Source: JALZAI01 sp038212215 (lineage in GTDB: Bacteria; Actinomycetota; Actinomycetes; Mycobacteriales; Jatrophihabitantaceae). From it: a stretch of DNA of 64,000 bases. This document shows positions 1 through 9,409 of the stretch, one piece after another. The position numbers were made by a program, and so were the translations under genes. A model generated the notes under the pieces. The model saw nothing but the letters and a program-made list of their open reading frames with translations, was not told where the DNA came from and did not search any database. The stretch is taken from positions 62,001 to 126,000 of the forward strand of contig JBBQUT010000008.1 in assembly GCA_038212215.1 (NCBI GenBank), written 5' to 3'. The stretch's first letter is position 1. Each line of letters opens with the position of its first letter.

Positions 1-453
1 GGTATCTTCGCAGCCGGGCTGACCGCGTTCGGCACGCTGTTGCTGCTCGTGTCCTTGCTCGGGCTCGCCTGGTTCACACCGGACGGCCAGAACCTCACCA
101 CAGGCGACGTGCGCAGCCTGCTTGACGGATACGGCGATCTGGCGAGCTCGCTGGCGGTTGCGTACTACTCGTGGCTGTCGTGGGTGTTGCTCCTGCTCGG
201 CGCAAGCAGCGCGGTGGCCGCCGCGCTGCCGGTGCGCGCCGTGTCGCTGGCTTTCCGGATCGCGGGCCCCATCGTGTCCGGGTTCGCGTTGCTGCTGACA
301 TTCGGCTCGATCGAGTTGAAGAGCAGCGTGTACGCGAGCAGCGACGACTTCAGCAGCAGCGCGTCGCACCTCGGGATCGGATTCTGGCTGGCGGTCGCCG
401 GCTTTGCGCTGATCGGCGCGGCAGCGATCATCGGGCCACGCAAGCTCAGCTAG
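1..453 (+). CDS. Membrane protein, 5' end cut by window
   Basis: The frame is open from base 1, so the start lies outside the window; about 150 codons remain. The visible part holds four hydrophobic stretches (near bases 30-80, 155-225, 250-310 and 370-440) separated by short polar loops, typical of a small integral membrane protein. I recognise no family motif. The stop overlaps the 3' end of the opposite-strand serB-like gene by 8 bp, so the two genes converge. Confidence 0.65.
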   Translation, partial: GIFAAGLTAFGTLLLLVSLLGLAWFTPDGQNLTTGDVRSLLDGYGDLASSLAVAYYSWLSWVLLLLGASSAVAAALPVRAVSLAFRIAGPIVSGFALLLTFGSIELKSSVYASSDDFSSSASHLGIGFWLAVAGFALIGAAAIIGPRKLS

Positions 454-1549
454 CCGGCAATGCTCCCGACTCGTCCCGGGCGATCCCGAGCACGAACAGG
501 ACGGTGTCGAGGTAGGGCAGGTGCAACGCGGGGTCGGCGGCGGCGCGTCGCGCTGCGCCCGCATTGAACGCGATCGCGAGTCCGGCGGCGGTGAGCAGCG
601 TGGCGTCGGGAGCTCCGGCTCCCACGGCGATGGTCTGGCGCAGCGAGATGCCGAATCGCCCAGCAAAACGGCGCAAGGCCGCCACCTTGCCGTGGCCGTC
701 CATCAGCTCGCCCGCCAGCTGCCCGGTCATCCGCCCGTCGCTGATTTCCAACTCGTTGGACGCGGCGAAGTCCAGTCCGAGTTCGGTCACGAACTTCTCG
801 GTCAGCACCGAGAGGCTCTCGCTCACGCAGCCGACGCGGAAACCCGCCTGCCGCAACGCGCCGACGGCGTCGCCCGCTCCGGGCGCGAGCTCCAGTTCGC
901 CAAGCGCGGAGCGGACCTCCGCTACGGGCAGGCCCGCGACCAGCGCGGCCTGCTCGTGCGCCGGCCGGATGTCGCCGATCAGGAGCGTCGAATCCAGGTC
1001 GAGCAGCACCAACCGTTTGGCTAGACGCCGCAACCCGGCCGCCTCGATGGCAATGTCGACCCCGGTGTCCTCGGCGGCCTGCACCAGCGTGGGCCGCAGC
1101 TCCTCCTGGCCACGGCCGCTCACGCTCATCTCGATACTCGACACCGGCTCGCTCGACGTCTGCGACATCCACTCGATGTTGCCGCCGATGTCTGCGATGC
1201 GTTGGACCACGTGGCTCAGCGCGCCCGGGCGCAGCGGCTGAGCGAGCACCGTCACGTGGCTGCGCGGTTCGGATGCTCGGCGATGCATCACCTTGCTGTC
1301 CTCGTCGCCGGCGACGGTGAGCTCGCACTCCATCCCGAGCGCGCGAGCGCTGGAGGTCGCTGAATTGCGCAGTGCGCCTGGATCGCCGCGCAGGTCGAGG
1401 AGCACGGTGAGGATCAATCGGTCGCGGATGACGACCAGCCCGACGTCGCGGACGTCGACGTCGTGCGCGGCCAGCGTCGAGAGGAACGCGGCCATCACGC
1501 CGGGCCGATCACGCCCGGTCACCGTCGCCAGGACGGACCTCGGCTGCAT
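446..1549 (-). CDS. SerB-like phosphatase with two ACT domains, catalytically doubtful
   Basis: The 367-residue protein has two ACT regions (about 4-78 and 97-150) and a HAD phosphatase domain (about 178-357), the layout of mycobacterial SerB2, the last enzyme of serine synthesis. The nucleophile motif DLDST (184-188) and the lysine of motif III (K288) are kept. The Mg-binding motif usually written GDGxND reads GAGAPD (310-315), so its first Asp is missing. The cap segment after the nucleophile is about 30 residues short and lacks the substrate-binding Arg region, and the VSGGF motif reads VSESL (242-246). It lies just downstream of ctaD, the place of serB2 in mycobacteria. By family knowledge it should not work as a normal phosphoserine phosphatase; a regulatory or pseudo-enzyme role is inference. 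Confidence 0.8.
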   Translation of the reverse strand: MQPRSVLATVTGRDRPGVMAAFLSTLAAHDVDVRDVGLVVIRDRLILTVLLDLRGDPGALRNSATSSARALGMECELTVAGDEDSKVMHRRASEPRSHVTVLAQPLRPGALSHVVQRIADIGGNIEWMSQTSSEPVSSIEMSVSGRGQEELRPTLVQAAEDTGVDIAIEAAGLRRLAKRLVLLDLDSTLLIGDIRPAHEQAALVAGLPVAEVRSALGELELAPGAGDAVGALRQAGFRVGCVSESLSVLTEKFVTELGLDFAASNELEISDGRMTGQLAGELMDGHGKVAALRRFAGRFGISLRQTIAVGAGAPDATLLTAAGLAIAFNAGAARRAAADPALHLPYLDTVLFVLGIARDESGALPAS

Positions 1550-1605
1550 TCTTCACCCACCTCCGGCCCGGTCGCAGCGCACCCGCGGCCGATGCCCAGC
1601 TGGGG

Positions 1606-3414
1606 TCAGTTGCTGGGGTCCGGGTCCTTCGAGCCCGCCCGTTCGCCGTGCGAGGAGATGGCCGAGCCGACCAGATCGCCCGTCGAGCCGTGCCCCTTGC
1701 GCTTGCCGGCGTGCGCCTCAACCTCGAGCCGGTGCAGCAGGTGCGGGTAGTGATGCTCGAACGCCGGACGCTCGGAGCGGATCCGGGGGATGGAGGTGAA
1801 GTTGTGCCGCGGCGGTGGGCTGGACGTGGCCCACTCCAGCGAGTTCCCGTGCCCCCACGGGTCGTCGGAGGTGACGACCTCACCGAAGCGGTAGGAGCGG
1901 TACATGTTCCACGCGAAGGGCAGGAACGACGCGCCCAGTACGAAAGACCCGAGCGTCGAGAAGGTATTCAGCGCAGTGAACCCGTCCGTGGGCAGGTAGT
2001 CGGCGTAGCGGCGTGGCATGCCCTTGGCACCCAGCCAATGCTGCACGAGGAAGGTCATGTGGAAGCCGATGAAGGTCATCCAGAAATGCAGCTTGCCCAA
2101 CTTTTCGTCGAGATAGCGGCCGACGAACTTCGGGAACCAGAAATAGATCCCCGAATAAACCGCGAACACGATCGTCCCGAACAGCACGTAGTGGAAGTGC
2201 GCGACGACGAAATAGCTGTCCGAGACGTGGAAATCCAGCGGCGGACTGGCCAGCAGCACGCCGGTGAGCCCGCCGAACAGGAAGGTCACCAGAAAGCCCA
2301 TCGCGAAGATCATCGGGGTCTCGAAGGTGATCGCGCCGCGCCACATCGACCCGATCCAGTTGAAGAACTTGATGCCGGTCGGAATGGCGATCAGGAAGGT
2401 CATGACGGAGAAGAAGGGCAGCAGCACCGCACCGGTGGTGAACATGTGGTGCGCCCACACACTGAGCGAGAGCGCCGCGATCGACAGCGTCGCGAAAACC
2501 ATGCCTTTGTACCCGAACAGCGGCTTGCGGCTGAACACCGGGATGACTTCAGTGACGATGCCGAAGAACGGCAACGCGATGATGTAGACCTCCGGGTGAC
2601 CGAAGAACCAGAACAGGTGCTGCCAGAGGACAGCGCCGCCGTTCTCCGCCGTGAACACCTGCGCCCCCATGTGCCGGTCGATCCAGAGCACGAGCAGCGC
2701 AGCGGTCAGGATCGGGAACGCGAGCAGTATGAGCAGGCTGGTGACCAGGATGTTCCAGGTGAAGATCGGCATCCGGAACATCGTCATGCCGGGCGCCCGC
2801 AGTGTGATGACGGTGGTGACCATGTTGACCGCGCCGAGGATCGTGCCCAGGCCGGCGATGCCCAGGCCGATGATCCACAGGTCGGTGCCGGAGCCAGGAG
2901 AGTTCAGATCGTTGGACAGCGGCGTGTACATCGTCCAGCCGGCGTCGGCGGCACCGCCGGGGGTGAGGAAGCCTGACATCGCCATCAAGGCGCCGAAGAG
3001 GTATAGCCAGTAGGAGAACGCGTTCAGCCGCGGGAATGCGACGTCGGGCGAGCCGATCTGCAGCGGCAGCACGAGGTTGGCGAAGGCGAACACGATCGGC
3101 GTCGCGAAGAACAGCAACATCACGGTGCCGTGCATGGTGATGAGTTGGTTGTACTGCTCCGGAGTGAGGAACTGCATCCCCGGACGAGCCAGCTCCGCGC
3201 GCATCAGCAACGCCATGATGCCGCCGACGGCGAAGAACAGCAGTGAGGTGACCATGTACATCCGACCGATGACCTTGTGGTCGGTCGTACGCAGGACCTG
3301 GCTGAGTTGCGAACCCTTCAGGAATTGATGCGCGGGAAACGGCCGCGCCACGATCGGCTCTGGGCCGACCGGTTCCGGCGCGCCGGCGGTCGTGGGTTCG
3401 GCGGTCGTCGTCAC
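1606..3414 (-). CDS. ctaD: Cytochrome c oxidase subunit I (aa3 type)
   Basis: This is the catalytic subunit of the terminal oxidase, which reduces O2 and pumps protons. About 12 membrane segments are visible. Expected ligand motifs are present: the His of ITMHGTVMLLFF for the low-spin heme, FGHPEVYI for the CuB His-Tyr pair, the WAHHMF double His, and the HFHYVL heme ligands. The frame stays open up to 3507, but a GTG at 3414 (protein starting VTTTAEPTT) is preceded 10 nt upstream by GGGAGG (3425-3430), whereas the 3507 ATG has no ribosome site; I chose 3414, giving about 602 residues. The C-terminal tail is hydrophilic and not conserved. The other oxidase subunits are not in the window. Confidence 0.95.
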   Translation of the reverse strand: MTTTAEPTTAGAPEPVGPEPIVARPFPAHQFLKGSQLSQVLRTTDHKVIGRMYMVTSLLFFAVGGIMALLMRAELARPGMQFLTPEQYNQLITMHGTVMLLFFATPIVFAFANLVLPLQIGSPDVAFPRLNAFSYWLYLFGALMAMSGFLTPGGAADAGWTMYTPLSNDLNSPGSGTDLWIIGLGIAGLGTILGAVNMVTTVITLRAPGMTMFRMPIFTWNILVTSLLILLAFPILTAALLVLWIDRHMGAQVFTAENGGAVLWQHLFWFFGHPEVYIIALPFFGIVTEVIPVFSRKPLFGYKGMVFATLSIAALSLSVWAHHMFTTGAVLLPFFSVMTFLIAIPTGIKFFNWIGSMWRGAITFETPMIFAMGFLVTFLFGGLTGVLLASPPLDFHVSDSYFVVAHFHYVLFGTIVFAVYSGIYFWFPKFVGRYLDEKLGKLHFWMTFIGFHMTFLVQHWLGAKGMPRRYADYLPTDGFTALNTFSTLGSFVLGASFLPFAWNMYRSYRFGEVVTSDDPWGHGNSLEWATSSPPPRHNFTSIPRIRSERPAFEHHYPHLLHRLEVEAHAGKRKGHGSTGDLVGSAISSHGERAGSKDPDPSN

Positions 3415-3708
3415 TGGACCAGTGCCTCCCGGCGGGATGCGTGCATTTCCGCTGCTGCCATTGTCTCTGCGTCCGGCCCGGATGTCCGAGTCGTCCTCAT
3501 CGAACAATAGCCAGTGCAGTGCGCGAGGGAAGCACCGGTCCCAGCGCTGCGCCGCGCCGCGTCGCCGCGTCGGCTAGCCTCGGCGCGACCCCTGGAACCG
3601 CCCGACGCCGCGCGTGGCAGCGCGAGCAGATTCTTAACGAGATACTCACGTCGAGCGCGCGGCGGAAAGCCGCGACGAATCGAGTGGTGTCGGTCGAAAC
3701 TGGAGGAC

Positions 3709-6700
3709 ATGGTGGTAGAACGGCGCCGCCGTGCCAGCACCTCGGGTGGCCTGCCCGGCTTCCGGCCTGCCGGCACCGGTCCGGTGTCGCGCGGGCCGTC
3801 GCGCAGGCAGAGCGTCACGATGCTGGGCTGTCTGGTCGCGATCGCGGTCGCGGCAGCCGTAGCGTCCTTCGTCGTCAGGCCGAACGCGGCCCGGTCGTTC
3901 GAACTGTTCTACGGGTCGATGTTCATCAACGACAACACGTCCCCGGTGGCGGTTGATCTGGCAAGTGGCAAGCCCGCCGTCCGGCTGAGCAACGCTTTCA
4001 AGGCCGTCGGAGCGCGGCGCACCGGCGACCTCGACGTGGTCCCGCTGACCGGCGGGACGCTGATGCTCGACTCGACGACCGGCGAATTCAACATCGTGGA
4101 CGCGAGCGGCTTCGTGGTGAAGGCGAGTGGGGGCGGCGTCGTGCTGCCACTGCTGCCCGGCGCCACGAGTGCCACCGCGGTGGCTTCGGCCGATTCGGCC
4201 TACATCGTCCAGCACGCAGCCGAGCGATCCGCTGTGTACCTGGTCGGGCAGTCGACGGTGGCCTCGGCGATCGGGGTGGGCGCCCACGCCAAGGCCCGCG
4301 CCTACCGCGCGATCGCCCAGCCTGTGCTGGCCACACCGGGGGGCCGGACGAGCGCCGCCGGAGATCTGTGGCTGTTGAGCGGTCGCGGCACCACGCACGC
4401 CGTGACGCAGCTCTCGGTGCCCCCGGGCAGTAATGCCGGCGCCACTCTTGCCGCCACCCGGCGGGGCACGATCGGGGGCGTGGCCGCGCTGATGACGGCC
4501 ACCCGCAACGCCGACGGCTCGGGAGGCGACGTGGTAGCCCTTGCCTCGAACAAGGGCCTCGCGCTCTACAGCGCTACTAACCGCGGCGACCCGCAGCGGC
4601 TGAGCATCGCGCCGCCGGACGGCCTGCGCCAGATTCTGCCGGTGACCAACGCGCAGGGATCGGCCGCGTTCCTGTACCGCACTCGAGCGGGCTGGAGCCT
4701 GGTGTCGGCGCGCGCCGACGGTACTGGCCGCGCGTCGGTCCACCCGATCTCGCAGATTGCCGCCGGGCTGGACCTCGTTCCCCCTGCCCAGAGCGGCGGG
4801 CGGCTCTACACGGCCGCGCACAACGGGTCGGGCGCCCTGTGGCAGATCGACGGCCACGGCGACGCGGCGACGATTCCCGGCGCCGGCTCCTACCCCCTGC
4901 TGCCGCAAGAAACCCTCGACACGGGCGGTATCGAGGTCCTGGCACGCGGCAGCCGCGTCATGTTCAACGCGCGCGGCGACTTTGAGGCACTTGTCGTGTT
5001 CACCGACGGCAGCCAGCAGCCACGCGTGCTCGACAAGCACTCGGCTGTGCAGGTCGACGCGAGCGGTGCAGCCGCACTGAGTGTCGGGTCGCCCGCCGGC
5101 AGGGCCCGGCGCGGCAAGGCGGCGCGGCCGAAACCGGCTCCGGCGCTGCCCAAAGCGTCTCCCCGCCAGACAATCAACGAGAAGGTGAGCTGCACGACGA
5201 CGACGCAGCAGCCGCACATCCCGCTCGTCCAATTGCTCCAACGGGGCTCGCGCTCGGTGCAGCTGCGCTGGAGCTACCCGTTGCTCGATCCGCAGGACTG
5301 CGCGCCGTCCACGTACACCGTCTCGGCACGGCTGCTTGATGGCGGCAACGCTCCCCCGGCCCCGGCCCCGATCACCGTCCAGGGTCAGGACGGGGTGAAC
5401 CTGACCCAGCTCTTTCCGGACACGAAGTACGAGATCGTCGTCACCGCTTACCTCAACGGCACGGGCACACCGTCGGTGCCGCTCATCGTCCGCACGAGCG
5501 TTGCCGGCCCGGACGCGCCGACCAGCGTCAAAGCAAGCGCCGACTCCACCGGCAACTGGACGCTCACCTGGAACTCCTGCGGCGGCGTGCAAACCGGCTG
5601 CATCCCGACCGCGAACTGGCAGATCATTGCGACATTCTGCGACGGTGCGGGATTGTCCAAACCACCGGCGAGCGCCCAACTCGCCGGCGATCCGACGCAG
5701 CACAGCTTCAGCTTCACCTACCCCGGCAACGACACCCTGCTCGGGCGCGGACTCGCGTTCCAGGTGACAGGCACCGGCGCGCAAGGCACCATCGGCACCC
5801 CGTCGGCCGGGACCGCCTGCACCCGCAGTTGGACGCCGCCGGTCGCCGCGGACATCACCGTGCAGGCCAGCGACCCACCGGTCGCGGCGGGCGGGTCGAC
5901 GACGCAGACCACCGTCTCGGTGCTGTTTCGCGCCGGGCAGCGCCACGACCTCGGCGGAGCGGGTGGCCAACTGCGCTACGAGCTGCGCTCCGGCAATGCC
6001 GTGGTCGCCACCCGAGGCCCGATATCGGACGCCTCGGTAACCATCGGCGGTATCCAACCCGGTCGGCGCTACCAGGTGTTGGTGATCGCGTCCGCGCCCG
6101 GACATCCTTCCGCCAGCGTGCAAATCGGCCCGGTCGACGTGCGGCCGGCCCTCGCGCAGTGGCCGGTGCCGTCGGTGTCGGCGTCCTTCCATGACGACGC
6201 CACAGCAACCGGCACGCTTGCCGTGCACGTCGGCTTCCCGTCCGGCACCGACACGTTCGGCGAGAGCTTCGACCTGGTCGACAGCACCCTGTCGTGTGGC
6301 GGCGGCAACGTGGTGCTGGATCTCACGCGCACCGGATTCGTCCCCGGCGAGTTGTTGTCGTTCTCCGGCATCTCGCGCGAGATCTATCACGGCGCGGTAT
6401 GCCGGGTCGACGTGCAGCTTGCGCAGAACAGCGCGCATCTCACCGACCCGCCGCTTTACGGGGCTGGGTTTTCCGCCCGCGCCGGCACCACGGTGCCCAT
6501 CGACGCGCCGACCTTCGCCGGGTCGGGCGCGGACTTCAGCGCAGGATGGCTCTCCAGTGACCTACAGGCACCGACGATCGCGGTGAGTTACCACGGCCAC
6601 GACCCGTTGCTGCTCGCGCACGCCGACAGCTGGCGCACTCAACTACGCAACGCGACAACCCCAGACTGCGGCAGCGCGAGCGTCGCGCCGCCGGTCACGC

Positions 6701-7191
6701 TCGACGTGGTCCGCGACTGCGCGAAGCAGGGCGGCGCCTTTAGCGCCACGATCAGTTTCAGCTACTTCGGCGTGAACCAGACCTTCGACGTGCCGGTACG
6801 TGGCAGCGCGCCCGTCCCGGTCGATTACAAGAAGATCGGCTTCACCGCGTCCTGGAAGAACCGCTCTTCGGCGAGCGCAGGCGGCTCGGTCGTCGTGCAC
6901 TACGCCGACCACGGCGCGTACGACCAGGCCGTCTTGGACGGCCTGCACTGGACGTTCACCGTCAACTCCGACGCCTCGCCGGGCGTCTCTTGCGCGAGCT
7001 CGGCCGCCGCGCCGCAGACCGGGGGCGCCGGCCCGGTGCTCGACGTCGACTTCGCTGCCTGCCCGTCCGGCGGCCTGCCCGGCCCGCCACCGACCCCTGC
7101 GGCGAACTACACCCTGACCGTGCACGTCGAGGACCCGATCTTCGGATCGATGGACTGGAGCACACCCGTGATCGGCACCCTGCAACCATGA
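3709..7191 (+). CDS. Large membrane-anchored fibronectin type III protein
   Basis: About 1160 residues. After a basic N-terminus there is one membrane segment (about residues 37-57), then a roughly 400-residue region of repeated beta-strands with a beta-propeller look, then a low-complexity linker rich in Arg, Lys, Ala and Pro, then at least two FnIII domains (about 480-660), and more Ig-like beta regions to the C-terminus. It is probably anchored in the membrane and exposed outside. The frame opens at 3514, but the ATG at 3709 follows GGAGG (3702-3706), and a GTG at 3712 has better spacing; both give nearly the same protein. The stop overlaps the moxR start as ATGA, so it is the first gene of the moxR operon. 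Substrate or partner unknown. Confidence 0.85.
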   Translation: MVVERRRRASTSGGLPGFRPAGTGPVSRGPSRRQSVTMLGCLVAIAVAAAVASFVVRPNAARSFELFYGSMFINDNTSPVAVDLASGKPAVRLSNAFKAVGARRTGDLDVVPLTGGTLMLDSTTGEFNIVDASGFVVKASGGGVVLPLLPGATSATAVASADSAYIVQHAAERSAVYLVGQSTVASAIGVGAHAKARAYRAIAQPVLATPGGRTSAAGDLWLLSGRGTTHAVTQLSVPPGSNAGATLAATRRGTIGGVAALMTATRNADGSGGDVVALASNKGLALYSATNRGDPQRLSIAPPDGLRQILPVTNAQGSAAFLYRTRAGWSLVSARADGTGRASVHPISQIAAGLDLVPPAQSGGRLYTAAHNGSGALWQIDGHGDAATIPGAGSYPLLPQETLDTGGIEVLARGSRVMFNARGDFEALVVFTDGSQQPRVLDKHSAVQVDASGAAALSVGSPAGRARRGKAARPKPAPALPKASPRQTINEKVSCTTTTQQPHIPLVQLLQRGSRSVQLRWSYPLLDPQDCAPSTYTVSARLLDGGNAPPAPAPITVQGQDGVNLTQLFPDTKYEIVVTAYLNGTGTPSVPLIVRTSVAGPDAPTSVKASADSTGNWTLTWNSCGGVQTGCIPTANWQIIATFCDGAGLSKPPASAQLAGDPTQHSFSFTYPGNDTLLGRGLAFQVTGTGAQGTIGTPSAGTACTRSWTPPVAADITVQASDPPVAAGGSTTQTTVSVLFRAGQRHDLGGAGGQLRYELRSGNAVVATRGPISDASVTIGGIQPGRRYQVLVIASAPGHPSASVQIGPVDVRPALAQWPVPSVSASFHDDATATGTLAVHVGFPSGTDTFGESFDLVDSTLSCGGGNVVLDLTRTGFVPGELLSFSGISREIYHGAVCRVDVQLAQNSAHLTDPPLYGAGFSARAGTTVPIDAPTFAGSGADFSAGWLSSDLQAPTIAVSYHGHDPLLLAHADSWRTQLRNATTPDCGSASVAPPVTLDVVRDCAKQGGAFSATISFSYFGVNQTFDVPVRGSAPVPVDYKKIGFTASWKNRSSASAGGSVVVHYADHGAYDQAVLDGLHWTFTVNSDASPGVSCASSAAAPQTGGAGPVLDVDFAACPSGGLPGPPPTPAANYTLTVHVEDPIFGSMDWSTPVIGTLQP

Positions 7192-8228
7192 GCCGCCCCT
7201 ATGCACCCAACAGCTCGGCACCCAACAGCTCGGCACCCAACAGCTCGGCTGCCGGCCGCCCGGCGGACCGATCCGGACCGGCGGCTGCCGTCGCCCGGGA
7301 CGTCGAACGGCTGAGCGCCAACATCGGTGAAGTCATCCAGGGAAAGCGCGACGTCATCCACAACGCCGTTGTTTGCCTGCTCGCCGAAGGGCACCTGCTG
7401 CTCGAGGACGTCCCTGGGACCGGCAAGACCTCGTTGGCCCGCGCGCTTGCGACCTCGCTGTCGATCACCTGGCACCGCATCCAGTTCACCCCGGACCTGC
7501 TGCCGTCCGACGTCACCGGCGTCTCGGTGTACAACCAGTCGACCAACCAGTTCGAATTCCGTCCCGGACCGATCTTCGCCAACATCGTCCTCGGCGACGA
7601 GATCAACCGCGCGTCGCCCAAGACCCAGTCGGCGTTGCTCGAGGTGATGGAGGAGGGCACGCTCAGCAACGATTCCGCCGTCTACGCCATGCCGCGCCCG
7701 TTCATGGTGGTCGCGACGCAGAACCCGATCGACATGGAGGGCACCTACGTCCTGCCCGAGGCGCAACTCGACCGGTTCCTGATGAAGCTGAGCGTCGGCT
7801 ACCCGAGCCCCGAGGCCGAAGCCGCGGTCCTGCGGACGCAGAAGATGGGTCCGACCGTTGCGCACCTGCGCCCCGTACTCAGCGGCGCGGACATCCTCGC
7901 CATGATCGCGGCGGTCCGCGAGGTCGTGGTGGCCCCGGCCATCGAGCACTACATCGTCTCCCTTGCGGCACTCACCCGGACGATGCCGGAACTCAGACTG
8001 GGCGTCTCACCCCGCGGCAGCCTCGCGTTGCTGCGCGCCGCGCGCGCTTTCGCAGCGTCCGTGGGGCGGTCGTTCGTCACCCCGGAGGACGTCAAGCAGA
8101 TGGCCGCAGTCGTCCTTGCGCACCGCCTGATCCTGCAACCGGACGCCGAATTGCAGGGGCGCACCGGTGCGGAACTCATCGCGCGTGCGCTGCAGTCGGT
8201 GCCCGTGCCCCGCGGCGCCGATGCCTGA
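7188..8228 (+). CDS. MoxR-family AAA+ ATPase
   Basis: 346 residues. MoxR proteins are chaperone-like ATPases that act on partner proteins, often a DUF58 protein coded next to them, as here. Walker A is GTGKTS (about 77-82), Walker B is LGDEIN (135-140), and sensor and arginine-finger regions follow (VVATQNP, EAQLDRFL). The start overlaps the stop of the FnIII gene (ATGA). The first 25 residues are not part of the AAA fold and contain a threefold APNSS repeat coded by a 15-bp tandem repeat. Confidence 0.93.
   Translation: MSRPYAPNSSAPNSSAPNSSAAGRPADRSGPAAAVARDVERLSANIGEVIQGKRDVIHNAVVCLLAEGHLLLEDVPGTGKTSLARALATSLSITWHRIQFTPDLLPSDVTGVSVYNQSTNQFEFRPGPIFANIVLGDEINRASPKTQSALLEVMEEGTLSNDSAVYAMPRPFMVVATQNPIDMEGTYVLPEAQLDRFLMKLSVGYPSPEAEAAVLRTQKMGPTVAHLRPVLSGADILAMIAAVREVVVAPAIEHYIVSLAALTRTMPELRLGVSPRGSLALLRAARAFAASVGRSFVTPEDVKQMAAVVLAHRLILQPDAELQGRTGAELIARALQSVPVPRGADA
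7204..7248 (+). repeat. 15-bp tandem repeat, three copies, inside moxR
   Basis: GCACCCAACAGCTCG occurs three times head to tail without a mismatch. It encodes APNSS three times in the disordered N-terminus of the MoxR protein. Because the unit is a multiple of three, copy-number change would not break the frame. Confidence 0.95.
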
Positions 8229-8272
8229 TGGATGACGCACACCGATGACGTCTCAGCCATGACTCCTCACCA

Positions 8273-9409
8273 ATGACGAAGACGGGGCTCGCCGCGTTGC
8301 TCGCCGGCGCAGTCGCGCTCGGGTTCGGCCTCTGGCTGCAGTGGACGGCCTTCGACGTTCTCGGGGTCGGCCTACTGGTGCTCGTCGCTGCCGCGCTCGC
8401 GGTCGTCGCGCGTCCGTCCCGGCTGTCCATCACGCGCGCCATCCAGCCACCGCGCGTTGCGAAAGGCTCCCCCGCCATCGCGGTGCTGAGCTTCGCGAAC
8501 CGGGGTCGTCGCACCGTGGGCGTCACGGTCGCGCACCAAGCGTTCGGCGGCGATCACGTCCGTACGACCATTCCGCGGTTACGGCGCGGCGAGCGGGGCT
8601 TGCGCACCTACCGGCTGCCGACCCGTCAGCGGGGCATCTTCGACGTCGGCCCGGTCGAGGTCACCCGGCGCGACCCGTTCGAGCTGTTTCAGACCTCGCG
8701 CCGATACGGCGAGGTCGAGCGGATCTGGGTCTGTCCGAGGGTGTTGGCGTTCCGCCCGCTCGTCAACGGGCAGACCCGGCACCTGGACGGCCCGTCGTCG
8801 GACACTTCGCCGCAGGGCAATATCACCTTCCATCGGCTGCGTGACTACGTCGCAGGTGACGATTTGCGGCTGGTGCACTGGCGCTCGTCCGCGCGAACCG
8901 GGCGGTTGGTCGTGAAGCACAACGTCGACACCTCGCAGCCGTTCAGCGTGGTGCTGCTCGATCTGGCTCCGAGCGGGTACACCGCCGAATCCTTCGAATC
9001 CGCCGTGGACGTTGCCGCGTCAGCTCTCGTCGCCGCAGCCGCAGACAAGGCACCCGTCGAACTGCGGCTCAGTGACGCCACCACTCTCGGCGGTTCGCGC
9101 CTGCGCGACGTCACGCCCCTGATCGACCACCTGACAGGTGTGCAAGCCGATGCGGCGGGTGCGCTGCGCAGCCAATTGATCACGTTGCGACGCTCCCGCG
9201 GCGGCACGTCGCTGGTTGTCGTGACGGGCGCGCTCGACCTCGCCGACCTGCCCTATATTGCGGCGCTTCGTGGTCGCTTCGAACGGCTGGTCGTCGTATC
9301 GCTCGACGGCGATCGCAGCGAGCCGGCGCGCTTCCCCGGCCTCCGGATCATCGTGGCGGCCGACGCCGACGAGGTCTGCGCCGCCTGGAATGTCGGGGTG
9401 TCCGCGTGA
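8273..9409 (+). CDS. DUF58 protein, MoxR partner
   Basis: 378 residues. Two membrane segments lie at the N-terminus (about 5-45), followed by a beta-rich region and the DUF58 core with the signature region VHWRSSARTGRL (about 203-214). The last part resembles a von Willebrand A fold (LLDLAPSGYT onwards). DUF58 proteins are regularly paired with MoxR ATPases, and the pair sits here in one operon. The stop overlaps the GTG start of the next gene as GTGA, so translation of the two is likely coupled. The biochemical role is unknown. Confidence 0.9.
   Translation: MTKTGLAALLAGAVALGFGLWLQWTAFDVLGVGLLVLVAAALAVVARPSRLSITRAIQPPRVAKGSPAIAVLSFANRGRRTVGVTVAHQAFGGDHVRTTIPRLRRGERGLRTYRLPTRQRGIFDVGPVEVTRRDPFELFQTSRRYGEVERIWVCPRVLAFRPLVNGQTRHLDGPSSDTSPQGNITFHRLRDYVAGDDLRLVHWRSSARTGRLVVKHNVDTSQPFSVVLLDLAPSGYTAESFESAVDVAASALVAAAADKAPVELRLSDATTLGGSRLRDVTPLIDHLTGVQADAAGALRSQLITLRRSRGGTSLVVVTGALDLADLPYIAALRGRFERLVVVSLDGDRSEPARFPGLRIIVAADADEVCAAWNVGVSA

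Noticed and set aside
1648..2976. 442-codon plus-strand frame opposite ctaD
   Set aside because: Very charged composition, no family, and it exactly mirrors a clear oxidase gene; it is a high-GC shadow.
3646..6438. 930-codon minus-strand frame opposite the FnIII protein
   Set aside because: Arg/Gly/Ala-rich without domains; the plus-strand gene has membrane helix, FnIII domains and operon overlap.
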